Positions 10,663 to 21,264 of a stretch of DNA of 64,000 nucleotides are shown here, one piece after another. The position numbers and the translations under genes were made by a program. The DNA is from Candidatus Izimoplasma sp. ZiA1 (GTDB taxonomy: Bacteria; Bacillota_I; Bacilli_A; Izemoplasmatales; Izemoplasmataceae): contig NQYJ01000001.1 of assembly GCA_002285055.1 (NCBI GenBank), positions 248,001 to 312,000 of the forward strand. The letters run 5' to 3'. Under the pieces are notes generated by a model that was given only the letters and a program-made list of their open reading frames with translations, was not told the DNA's origin and searched no databases. Position 1 is the stretch's first letter, and each line of letters opens with the position of its first letter.

Positions 10663-11271
10663 ATGAAAAGTTTTAAATTTGAAGCTAAAAATCTTGATGA
10701 AGCTAAAAAAATCGCGATAACAGAGTTAAGAGTTAATCAAGATTTTATTGAAGTAAAAGTTCTTGAAAAAAAAGGGATTATAAGCAAGACTTTAATATGT
10801 GAGGCTACAACTACGGTTGAACCAACTGAATTAGGGTACAATTTATTAAAAGATATGTTTGTAAACATGAATATTGATGCATCTATTGAAATGAGAAGAA
10901 GAAACGATAAAGAAGTTTTATATACAATTAATACAGAAGAAAACCCGTTATTAATTGGTAAAGCTGGAAAAACTTTAGAAAACATTCAATTTTATGTTAG
11001 AAACATTGTAAATTTATATAGTGCTGAAAAAATAATTGTTTTAGTTGATATCGGAGGGTACAAAGATAATCGAAAAAGACAATTAGAAATCATTGCTACA
11101 AAAACTGCTAAAGACGTTGCAAGAAGTAGAATTGAAGCTAAATTAGAACCAATGAATGCGTATGAAAGAAGAATTATTCATACAAAATTGTCAGATTGGC
11201 GTGATGTTTCAACAACTTCTGAAGGCGAAAATCCTAACAGATATATAGTAATAAAACCAAGAAGGAGATAA
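10663..11271 (+). CDS. khpB: RNA-binding protein KhpB (Jag/EloR)
   Basis: The 202-residue protein has the three-part Jag layout. An N-terminal Jag-N domain (MKSFKFEAKNLDEAKKIA) comes first. A KH domain follows with the motif LIGKAGKTLENIQFYVRNIV (around residues 90-110). The C-terminal R3H domain contains YERRIIHTKLSDW, i.e. the R-x3-H core. KhpB pairs with KhpA to bind RNA and, in wall-bearing Firmicutes, affects cell elongation; here the RNA-binding role is the safer inference. It starts eight bases after yidC and ends three bases before pth, so it is part of the same transcript. Confidence 0.95.
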   Translation: MKSFKFEAKNLDEAKKIAITELRVNQDFIEVKVLEKKGIISKTLICEATTTVEPTELGYNLLKDMFVNMNIDASIEMRRRNDKEVLYTINTEENPLLIGKAGKTLENIQFYVRNIVNLYSAEKIIVLVDIGGYKDNRKRQLEIIATKTAKDVARSRIEAKLEPMNAYERRIIHTKLSDWRDVSTTSEGENPNRYIVIKPRRR

Positions 11272-11274
11272 CAT

Positions 11275-11832
11275 ATGAAACTAATTGTTGGATTAGGAAA
11301 CCCTGGTAAAAAATATCAATTTACTAAACACAACATCGGTTTTATGTGCCTTGATCATTATTCACAAGATAATAATTTAACATTAAAAAAAGACAACAAA
11401 TTTAATGGGGAATGGCTTAGAATAGATGATTATATCCTTTTAAAGCCACATACTTTTATGAACAACTCAGGGGAATCAATTAGAAAAATTATGGACTATT
11501 TTAAAATTGAAATTGAAGATGTTTTGGTTATTTATGACGATTTAGATCTACCATTAGCTAACTTACGCTTAAGAGAACAAGGTGGTAATGGCGGTCACAA
11601 TGGAATTAAGTCGATAATCAATCATATAGGCACTCAAGAGTTTAAAAGAGTTAGATTTGGAATAGATAAAAACCCTCTATTTGAAACTGCAAACTATGTT
11701 TTAAGTGAGTTTAGTAAAAGTGAAATGGATGTTGTCAAAAAGACAATAACTATCACTAAAGACATTATTGATGATTTTGTTAATAATGTTGATTTTAAAA
11801 ATATCATGAATAAATATAATAAGCCTTTTTAA
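11275..11832 (+). CDS. pth: Peptidyl-tRNA hydrolase
   Basis: This 185-residue enzyme releases peptides from peptidyl-tRNA that drops off the ribosome. Family motifs are clear: MKLIVGLGNPGKKYQFTKHN with the catalytic His in KHNIGF, the HTFMNNSGESI loop, and GGNGGHNGIKSI. The start codon follows AAGGAGATAAC, three bases after khpB. Gene order khpB-pth-mfd departs from Bacillus but pth-mfd adjacency is common. A terminator overlaps its 3' end. Confidence 0.97.
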   Translation: MKLIVGLGNPGKKYQFTKHNIGFMCLDHYSQDNNLTLKKDNKFNGEWLRIDDYILLKPHTFMNNSGESIRKIMDYFKIEIEDVLVIYDDLDLPLANLRLREQGGNGGHNGIKSIINHIGTQEFKRVRFGIDKNPLFETANYVLSEFSKSEMDVVKKTITITKDIIDDFVNNVDFKNIMNKYNKPF

Positions 11833-11843
11833 GGCTTTTTTAT
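11821..11843 (+). terminator. Terminator after pth
   Basis: The arms AAGCCTT and AAGGCTT with a TTT loop are followed by a T-run. The hairpin begins inside the last codons of pth. Confidence 0.8.
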
Positions 11844-11872
11844 TTGAAGTAAAATAAAACTTATGCTAAAAT
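11844..11872 (+). promoter_or_regulatory. mfd promoter
   Basis: TTGAAG (11844-11849), a 17-base spacer ending in TGC and TAAAAT (11867-11872) make a good promoter. It would start transcription near 11879, just before the leader hairpin. Confidence 0.7.
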
Positions 11873-11885
11873 ACATTTACAAAAA

Positions 11886-11912
11886 GCGAATCCCCTTGTA
11901 AGCGGGATTCGC
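11886..11912 (+). promoter_or_regulatory. 5' leader hairpin of mfd
   Basis: GCGAATCCC (11886-11894) and GGGATTCGC (11904-11912) form a perfect nine-base-pair stem with a nine-base loop at the predicted 5' end of the mfd transcript. It has no T-run, so it is not an ordinary terminator. It could protect the mRNA 5' end or be a regulatory site. Confidence 0.55.
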
Positions 11913-11934
11913 CTTAAGTACGTGGAGGTAATAT

Positions 11935-14900
11935 ATGAATCAGATACTAAGCTATATTAATGAAACAAGTTTTTTTACCAATTTAACAGCTAAAATGAAA
12001 ACAAACAATGACCTTCGCATTACTAATGTTAACGATAATATTAGTTTAGTCCTTTTAGCTACAATGTTTCAAAAAAGTAATGATAATTTACTAATTGTTG
12101 TTCCCAACTTATTTAGAGCTCAAAAAATATATGACAAGCTTATCGAAATCTTAGATGAAAACCAGATTTCTTTTTTTCCACAAGATGAATTCATAACTAC
12201 AGAGATGCTGGCAATGTCTGAAGATTTTAAACTAGAAAGAATCAATACTATTCAAAAAATAATTAATAATGAAACCTCTATTATAATAACAAATACAACA
12301 GGTTTTATTAAACCACTAATACCTAAGAATATTTGGGAAACGGCTTTAATTAGACTAGAAGTTAGAAGCACAATCGATATAAAAACATTTTTAGAAAATT
12401 TAATATCTATTGGATACAAAAAAGTAACAAGTGTAGAAAATCATGGAGAGTTTAATGTAAGAGGAAGTATTATTGATATTTATCCACTTAATGAAAACAG
12501 AGCTGTTAGAATTGATATGTTCGATGATGAAATAGATTCAATTAGATACTTTGATGTTTCAACACAAAGGTCTAACATTAAAATTCAAAACGTGACAATT
12601 TACCCGATGTATGAATTTTTTTATACATCTGAACAATTTGATGATCTTAAACAAATTATTGAAAGCAAGGTAGAACAAAAAAAATTCGATAAAGATGATC
12701 TTGAAAGAATAGACAATGATATGTTTGACCTTGAAAACTACAATAATTTAGATAAATATGCAAGATACATCACATTGATGTATAAAAAATCAGCAACGAT
12801 AATGGATTACATAGGTAATAACCAAGTGGTTTTCTTTGATGAGAAGCGTATAAAAGAAAGTTATAATGATATTCTAAGGGATATTACAGATTGGTATGAA
12901 ACAACAAATACATATCCCAAAATCGGTTTTGAGTTAGTTAAAGACATAAATCACATATATAGTGAAAAAACGATATATATGGATGTTTTTGATAACTATA
13001 AAAAATCTAAGAATATATCAGAAGTTATTAGATTAAAAGGAAAAGAAGCAACCTTGTATGACAATAATTACCATATGATAATTAATGATCTAAAAAAATA
13101 CAATAATTATATTACAACTATAATTACATTAGAAGACACAGATAAACTTAATAAATTTATTGATATTTTAGATAATAAAGTAGAATATAAAATATTAGGT
13201 TCAAAAGATAAAATTGTTCACAAGAAAATTAATCTAACTATTGGTAAATCCCTTCCTTTAGAGTTTTATGACACAAACCTTGTTGTCATAAACGAAGACA
13301 ACTTATTTAAGATAAGTGGAAAAAAACAAGCAAAGTACAAGTCTAATTTTAAAGACACAAAAAAACTCTCTAGTGTTGATGATTTAAAAACTGGGGATTA
13401 TATTGTACATTATGACTATGGGATTGGAAGATTTTTAGGAATAGAAACAATGACTCTTGGTAAAAACATTAATGATTATATAAAAATTGCATATAAAGGA
13501 GAAGATTCTTTATATATCCCAGTAGAAAATATAAATTTAATTCAAAAGTATTCAGCAAGTGATGGGGCAAAACCACGCCTACACAAGTTAGGAAGTGGTG
13601 ATTGGGCTAAAACAAAATCACGAGTAAGAAAAAAAGTTAAGGATATCGCAGATAAACTAATTAAACTTTATGCCGAAAGAGAAAAAGCTGTGGGGTTTAG
13701 TTTTAGTGAAGATACTTCCCTAATGTATGATTTTGAATCAGAATTCCCCTACGAGGAAACCTTAGATCAGCTAAAAGCAATTGAAGATGTTAAAAAAGAC
13801 ATGGAATCACAAATACCAATGGACAGATTATTATGTGGTGATGTTGGTTATGGAAAAACAGAAGTAGCTCTTAGAGGAGCTTTTAAAGCTGTGTTAGACA
13901 ACAAACAAGTTGCATATCTAGCTCCGACAACTGTTTTATCAAGACAACATTATCAAACATTTAAAAAACGTTTAGATAAACATGGAATTAGAGTAGAACT
14001 ACTAAATCGATTCGTTACTCCAGCAAAACAAAAAAAATTATTACACGATATAAGAAATGGGTTTGTAGATATAATTATTGGGACACACCGTTTACTGTCT
14101 AAAGATATGAAATATCTAGACTTAGGGTTACTTATAATTGATGAGGAGCAACGATTCGGAGTAGAACACAAAGAGAAAATCAAAGAATACAAGGTGAATG
14201 TGGATGTTTTAAGTCTTTCTGCAACACCAATCCCAAGGACATTACAAATGGCCATTATGGGAGTAAAAAGTATGAGTTTATTAGAGACACCCCCTAAGAA
14301 TAGATATCCAATTCAAACATATGTTATGGAACGTCATGACTCAATAATAAGAGATTCCATTCAAAGGGAAATGGCTAGAAATGGACAAGTATTCTATTTG
14401 TATAATCGTGTAGATGATATTGAAGAAGTTGCAACTAATATTAAAAAACTCGTTCCAGAGGCTCGTGTTATATACGCACATGGAAAAATGGGTAGAGTTC
14501 AACTTGAAGATACAATAGAAGAGTTTTTAGATAAAAAATATGATGTCCTGGTCTCAACTACTATCATTGAAACAGGAATTGACATTCCTAATGCTAACAC
14601 TTTATTAATTCACGATTCTGATCAATTAGGGTTATCACAGCTTTATCAGATTAGAGGAAGAGTCGGAAGAAGTGATAAAATCGCTTATGCTTACTTAATG
14701 TATAAGAAAAACAAACGACTGAACGAAGAAGCTCAAAAACGCCTACAGGTTATCAAAGAGTTTACAGAGCTTGGTAGTGGTTTTAAAATTGCAATGAGAG
14801 ATTTAAGTATTAGAGGAGCGGGAGACGTTTTAGGGAGTGAACAATCAGGGTTTATAGATAGTGTCGGGATAGATTTATATTTAGAAATACTTAAAGATGA

Positions 14901-15384
14901 AATTGCTAAACAAAAAGGTGAAAAACCTCTTGTTGAAGAGCAAGAAACAAATCTAAAAATAAAAGTTAATAAATATATAGATTCTAACTACATAAATAAT
15001 GATTTTGTTAAGATAGAAATGCATCGAAAAATAGCTAATATTAAGACAAAAGAAGATATTGAGCTACTAACAGAGGAATTTACTGACAGATTTGGTATTC
15101 CTTCTAGCGAAGTTAAACTATATATGCATGAAAAATTATTTGAACACTTAGCAAAAATTAAAGGTGTTGAAAAAATTAGAGAGTTTAAAGACACAATAAC
15201 CTTAGTAATTAACGAAAATCAAAGTTCAGGGATAAATGGAGAGTATTTATTTTTAAAAGCTAATGAAATTTCTAAGTTTATCAATTTTTCTTACAAAAAC
15301 AACAAATTACATATCTTAGTTGATACTTTAAAATTAGATAAACATCATATATATCTTATGATTGATATATTAGAATTATTATAA
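11935..15384 (+). CDS. mfd: Transcription-repair coupling factor Mfd
   Basis: The 1149-residue translocase removes RNA polymerase stalled at DNA damage and recruits UvrAB. Domains visible in order are the UvrB-like N-terminal module (NHGEFNVRGSIIDIYPL), the RNA-polymerase-interacting CarD-like domain (GDYIVHYDYGIGRFLGIE, about residues 487-504), and the RecG-like motor with Walker A GDVGYGKTEVALRGAF (from about 636), DEEQRFG (about 736), LSATPIPRTLQ, and the IETGIDIPNANTLLI and QIRGRVGRSDK motifs. A C-terminal TRCF domain follows. It has its own promoter and an unusual leader hairpin, and is followed by a terminator. Confidence 0.97.
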   Translation: MNQILSYINETSFFTNLTAKMKTNNDLRITNVNDNISLVLLATMFQKSNDNLLIVVPNLFRAQKIYDKLIEILDENQISFFPQDEFITTEMLAMSEDFKLERINTIQKIINNETSIIITNTTGFIKPLIPKNIWETALIRLEVRSTIDIKTFLENLISIGYKKVTSVENHGEFNVRGSIIDIYPLNENRAVRIDMFDDEIDSIRYFDVSTQRSNIKIQNVTIYPMYEFFYTSEQFDDLKQIIESKVEQKKFDKDDLERIDNDMFDLENYNNLDKYARYITLMYKKSATIMDYIGNNQVVFFDEKRIKESYNDILRDITDWYETTNTYPKIGFELVKDINHIYSEKTIYMDVFDNYKKSKNISEVIRLKGKEATLYDNNYHMIINDLKKYNNYITTIITLEDTDKLNKFIDILDNKVEYKILGSKDKIVHKKINLTIGKSLPLEFYDTNLVVINEDNLFKISGKKQAKYKSNFKDTKKLSSVDDLKTGDYIVHYDYGIGRFLGIETMTLGKNINDYIKIAYKGEDSLYIPVENINLIQKYSASDGAKPRLHKLGSGDWAKTKSRVRKKVKDIADKLIKLYAEREKAVGFSFSEDTSLMYDFESEFPYEETLDQLKAIEDVKKDMESQIPMDRLLCGDVGYGKTEVALRGAFKAVLDNKQVAYLAPTTVLSRQHYQTFKKRLDKHGIRVELLNRFVTPAKQKKLLHDIRNGFVDIIIGTHRLLSKDMKYLDLGLLIIDEEQRFGVEHKEKIKEYKVNVDVLSLSATPIPRTLQMAIMGVKSMSLLETPPKNRYPIQTYVMERHDSIIRDSIQREMARNGQVFYLYNRVDDIEEVATNIKKLVPEARVIYAHGKMGRVQLEDTIEEFLDKKYDVLVSTTIIETGIDIPNANTLLIHDSDQLGLSQLYQIRGRVGRSDKIAYAYLMYKKNKRLNEEAQKRLQVIKEFTELGSGFKIAMRDLSIRGAGDVLGSEQSGFIDSVGIDLYLEILKDEIAKQKGEKPLVEEQETNLKIKVNKYIDSNYINNDFVKIEMHRKIANIKTKEDIELLTEEFTDRFGIPSSEVKLYMHEKLFEHLAKIKGVEKIREFKDTITLVINENQSSGINGEYLFLKANEISKFINFSYKNNKLHILVDTLKLDKHHIYLMIDILELL

Positions 15385-15390
15385 AAAAAA

Positions 15391-15425
15391 CAAGAAAGGC
15401 TATTCTTAGCCGTTCTTGTTTTTGT
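15391..15425 (+). terminator. Terminator after mfd
   Basis: CAAGAA plus GGCT pair with AGCC plus TTCTTG, followed by TTTTTG, just after the mfd stop. Confidence 0.75.
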
Positions 15426-15449
15426 TTTAAAACCAAACTCATTTTTTGA

Positions 15450-15478
15450 TTGACATAAGATTTTTATTTTGTTAATAT
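15450..15478 (+). promoter_or_regulatory. Promoter of the FAD dehydrogenase-purA unit
   Basis: TTGACA (15450-15455), a 17-base spacer and TAATAT (15473-15478) form a strong promoter that would begin a leader of about 95 bases. Confidence 0.8.
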
Positions 15479-15484
15479 TTAGGT

Positions 15485-15574
15485 GGAAATAATCAAAAAC
15501 GGTGTACCCAATTATTTTAATAAGGTAGCCTTTAGTGTACCTATTAAAAGGTGCATTTTTTTATTTTTAGGAGG
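15485..15574 (+). promoter_or_regulatory. Structured attenuator-like leader, unassigned
   Basis: The leader contains TGTACC twice (15503-15508 and 15536-15541). The second copy can pair with GGTGCA (15550-15555), followed by TTTTTTTATTTTT, a good terminator. It can instead pair in AATAAGGTA/TACCTATT (15519-15527 with 15538-15545), which excludes the terminator. Mutually exclusive helices ahead of a metabolic operon are typical of riboswitches or protein-controlled attenuators. I do not recognise a known riboswitch class. Confidence 0.55.
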
Positions 15575-15579
15575 ATATT

Positions 15580-18289
<2,710 letters not shown>

Positions 18290-18291
18290 TA

Positions 18292-18325
18292 AAAAAAGGC
18301 TTTGATATTAATCAAAGCCTTTTTG
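18292..18325. terminator. Bidirectional terminator between purA and aroF
   Basis: AAAAAAAGGCTTTGAT pairs perfectly with ATCAAAGCCTTTTT. The A-run and T-run on opposite sides allow it to end both converging transcripts. Confidence 0.88.
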
Positions 18326-18326
18326 T

Positions 18327-19340
18327 TTACAATTTTTTTTCTAATAAGTTTGCTAGTTGGACAATTTTTTTCATCATATCATCAAACTTAGCTGGTTTAA
18401 GTGATTGAGCTCCATCACTTAAAGCGTTCTCGGGTTCGTGATGAACTTCAACTATTAAACCATCAGCACCACTTGCCACACTACCCATTGATAAACTCTC
18501 AACTAAATCCCATTTTCCTGCTGCATGTGAAGGATCAATAATTACCGGTAAATGGCTCATTTTCTTAACTATTGGGATTGTTGATATATCCAATGTGTTT
18601 CTTGTATATTTTTCAAACGTTCTAATTCCTCTTTCACAAAGGATGATATTAGGATTGTCATTTTGCATTAAATATTCAGCACTCATTAACCATTCCTCAA
18701 TTGTATTAGAGAAACCACGTTTTAACATAATTGGTTTATTTGTTAATGATAGAGCTTTTAGTAAAGCAAAGTTCTGCATGTTTCTTGCACCAACTTGAAT
18801 AATATCTACATATTTAACGAATAAATCTATATCAAGGATGTTTGTAATCTCGCTAATTACAGGCATCCCATGTTTTTTTCCGATTTTATTTAATAATATA
18901 AGACCATGTTCACCTAAACCTTGGAATGCATAAGGACTAGTTCTTGGCTTGTATGCTCCCCCTCTTAAAATAACTGCCCCTGAGGCTTTAATTGTTTTTG
19001 CAATAGTATCAAGTTGTTCCTCGCTCTCAATACTACATGGACCTGCCATAATTGTTAGGTTGTTTCCTCCAATGAGAACACCATTAACATCAACAATAGT
19101 GTCTTCTTTTTTGATCTTACGATTAACCTTTTTAAAAGGTTCTTGGATTCTAATTACGTTATCTACACAAGGGTATGCAAATAAACTTCTTGTATCAAAT
19201 GTACTTGTATCACCAATTACACCATATACCTCATATTCCTCACCAAAACTAGAATGAATCTCGAATCCGTGTTTCTTTAGATGATTAAGTAATTCTTCTA
19301 CATTTGCTTTATCAGCAGTTTTTTTAATTTTTACTATCAT
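18327..19340 (-). CDS. aroF: 3-deoxy-7-phosphoheptulonate synthase
   Basis: This 337-residue DAHP synthase condenses phosphoenolpyruvate and erythrose-4-phosphate, the first shikimate step. It is the type I-beta form. An N-terminal ferredoxin-like domain (about residues 1-75, MIVKIKKTADKANVEELLNH) precedes the barrel with MAGPCSIESEEQL, RGGAYKPRTSPYAFQG, MLKRGFSNTIEEWL and IIDPSHAAGK. In Thermotoga-type enzymes this extra domain mediates feedback by tyrosine or phenylalanine, so allosteric control is likely. It is the last gene of the aro operon, overlapping aroQ by four bases. Confidence 0.96.
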   Translation of the reverse strand: MIVKIKKTADKANVEELLNHLKKHGFEIHSSFGEEYEVYGVIGDTSTFDTRSLFAYPCVDNVIRIQEPFKKVNRKIKKEDTIVDVNGVLIGGNNLTIMAGPCSIESEEQLDTIAKTIKASGAVILRGGAYKPRTSPYAFQGLGEHGLILLNKIGKKHGMPVISEITNILDIDLFVKYVDIIQVGARNMQNFALLKALSLTNKPIMLKRGFSNTIEEWLMSAEYLMQNDNPNIILCERGIRTFEKYTRNTLDISTIPIVKKMSHLPVIIDPSHAAGKWDLVESLSMGSVASGADGLIVEVHHEPENALSDGAQSLKPAKFDDMMKKIVQLANLLEKKL

Positions 19341-19774
19341 TTTCCTCGTGTCCTTTCTAAAAGTGATTGCAATCCAATTTTATAACTTTCAAAACCGAAT
19401 CCATGCACTGAATCAATGCAAGCATCTTTGATAACTGAGATCTTTCTAAAATCTTCTCTATTCATAATATCTGTTAAATGGATTTCAACTACAGGGATTT
19501 TGATCGATTTTATACAATCATAAAGAGCATATGAATAATGGGTAAAGGCTCCAGCATTTAGTAAAACGCCATCATAATTTGAATCAGCATACTGCAGAAT
19601 ATCGATAAGGATACCTTCTAAATTTGATTGCTTAATATCAATTGATACTTTAAACATAGTTTCAAAAGTTTTACAGTACTCCTCTAGATGAGAGTATGTT
19701 TTATTTCCATATATTTCAGGTTCTCTTTTTCCTAAAAAATTCAAATTAGGTCCATTAAGTACTAAAATATTCAT
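19337..19774 (-). CDS. aroQ: 3-dehydroquinate dehydratase, type II
   Basis: The 145-residue protein starts MNILVLNGPNLNFLGKREPE and contains ILNAGAFTHYSYAL-like text (LLNAGAFTHYSYALYDCI) and VEIHLTDIMNREDFRK. These are the NGPNLN, catalytic Tyr loop and H-x-S/T-N motifs of the small dodecameric type II dehydroquinase. It converts 3-dehydroquinate to 3-dehydroshikimate. Its ATG lies 20 bases inside the end of the aroE-aroK fusion and its 3' end overlaps aroF by four bases. Confidence 0.95.
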   Translation of the reverse strand: MNILVLNGPNLNFLGKREPEIYGNKTYSHLEEYCKTFETMFKVSIDIKQSNLEGILIDILQYADSNYDGVLLNAGAFTHYSYALYDCIKSIKIPVVEIHLTDIMNREDFRKISVIKDACIDSVHGFGFESYKIGLQSLLERTRGK

Positions 19775-21008
19775 TTAATGCCACCTCTATTTCGTTTTTC
19801 AACCTTTTTTCATCAAAGGTATCCTTTGTTACAACTATATCAGCATATTGATTATATAACGGATAACGCTTATTATAAAGCGAAATAATACTTGATTTAG
19901 TTTTTAACATAGGTCTATTTTTTGGATTAATTTTTTTTAGGTATGATAAAGGTGCATCTAAGAATACTATAACACTGTTTTGAGATAGATAGTTCATAAC
20001 TAGTCTATTCTCAATAATACCACCACCAGTTGAAATTACCAAACCGCTATTTTTAGCTATTTCCTTGTAATATGTGGTTTCTAAGTTTCGGAAGTAGAGT
20101 TCGCCTTGATATTCAAAAATATCAACTATAGATCGATTTTCCTTGGTTTCAATATATGAGTCCATATCAATAAACTCTCTTTTCAAAGAAGTTGATAATA
20201 ATTTGGCAAAATGTGATTTACCACTCATTGGCATACCAATAAGCACAATATTTTGATTCCTTGAATTAATTATTTTATATATTTGTGAAAATAATTCTGG
20301 ATCATGTTTTGAATCACAAAATAACTCATTGGCTTTAATTGCTTGTTCAATTAGCATAGATAAGCCGTTAACCGCTTTTATGTTTAAACTGCTTGCTTCA
20401 ATTATCAACGGTGTTTTTGAAGGATTATAAACTAAATCTACAACAGCATCTAACCTATAAAAGTCTTTAATGCTAAATAATGGACTTTCCTCATAGTAAG
20501 GACTCATTCCATATGGAGTAGTGTTAATGATTACATTATATTCCTTATAGTTTTGGAAGTTATTAATATGATCATTGGTGGTAATTGGATTTCTAGCTAA
20601 AACGGTAATTTTTTCTGCTTTATTCTCTTTGCATATAAATTCAGTTAATCTACTTGTTGAGCCGTTTCCTATTATTAGAATACGCTTATTACTAATAGCA
20701 ATATTGTTTCTTTTTAGCAATGATTTTAACCCATAATAATCTGTATTATAACCATATAGAACACCATTTTTATTTAAAATTGTATTTACATTCCCTATTT
20801 CAGCTGCTTTTTCATCAATAACATCACAATATTTATATGCCTCAGTTTTATATGGTATTGTAATGTTTATACCGTTAAATGGCTTATTTAAGAGAAAATT
20901 ATTAATGTCATCTACCTCTATTAAACTATAATTAATTTCTGAAATCAGTTCATGTATTGTTTTTGAGTAACTATGTGATAGTTTTTTACCCACTAAGCCG
21001 AATTTCAT
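19755..21008 (-). CDS. aroE: Fused shikimate dehydrogenase-shikimate kinase (AroE-AroK)
   Basis: One 417-residue frame encodes two consecutive shikimate enzymes. Residues 1 to about 240 are AroE: the shikimate-binding serines in KKLSHSYSKTIH (Ser11/Ser13), catalytic Lys54 in NITIPYKTEAYKY, NTDYYGLKSLL, and the nucleotide motif ILIIGNGSTSR. Residues from about 250 are AroK: Walker A GMPMSGKS, FIDMDSYIE, GELYFRNLE, STGGGII and the lid arginine in NRPML. The product would carry dehydroshikimate to shikimate-3-phosphate in one polypeptide. There is no stop or frameshift at the junction. It sits between chorismate mutase (four-base gap) and aroQ (20-base overlap). The symbol given is for the N-terminal half; the C-terminal half is aroK. 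Confidence 0.93.
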   Translation of the reverse strand: MKFGLVGKKLSHSYSKTIHELISEINYSLIEVDDINNFLLNKPFNGINITIPYKTEAYKYCDVIDEKAAEIGNVNTILNKNGVLYGYNTDYYGLKSLLKRNNIAISNKRILIIGNGSTSRLTEFICKENKAEKITVLARNPITTNDHINNFQNYKEYNVIINTTPYGMSPYYEESPLFSIKDFYRLDAVVDLVYNPSKTPLIIEASSLNIKAVNGLSMLIEQAIKANELFCDSKHDPELFSQIYKIINSRNQNIVLIGMPMSGKSHFAKLLSTSLKREFIDMDSYIETKENRSIVDIFEYQGELYFRNLETTYYKEIAKNSGLVISTGGGIIENRLVMNYLSQNSVIVFLDAPLSYLKKINPKNRPMLKTKSSIISLYNKRYPLYNQYADIVVTKDTFDEKRLKNEIEVALNEYFST

Positions 21009-21012
21009 TATT

Positions 21013-21264
21013 TTAGTCCTTCTTCTGAAGCTTTTTGCTTTCTATAAAAATTGTATTATACACTTTAATAATAGAAGGAAAATGGCTGTATTTAGACGAT
21101 TTATTTAGAATAAAATCTTCTCTGTTTTGATTAATTATATTAATATTATTGATGGATTTAATTTTTCCAATTTCAGTAGTCACATCGAAACGAGTATTTA
21201 GTAATTTCATAATGCTATCATCCAAAATATCTATTTGTTGTCTTAGATTATCTATTTTGTCCAT
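21013..21264 (-). CDS. Chorismate mutase, AroQ class
   Basis: This 83-residue all-alpha protein reads LRQQIDILDDSIMKLLNTRF then EIGKIKS and NREDFIL, the helix-1 Arg, Lys and Arg/Glu pattern of monofunctional AroQ-class chorismate mutases. It rearranges chorismate to prephenate, feeding tyrA at the front of the operon. It overlaps aroC by 13 bases and precedes the aroE-aroK fusion by four. The C-terminal half is divergent, so assignment rests on helix 1 and context. Confidence 0.88.
   Translation of the reverse strand: MDKIDNLRQQIDILDDSIMKLLNTRFDVTTEIGKIKSINNINIINQNREDFILNKSSKYSHFPSIIKVYNTIFIESKKLQKKD

Noticed and set aside
15485-15579. preQ1 or another known small riboswitch in the FAD dehydrogenase leader
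   Set aside because: Size is similar, but the conserved preQ1 loop and A-rich tail are not matched; I left it as an unassigned leader.
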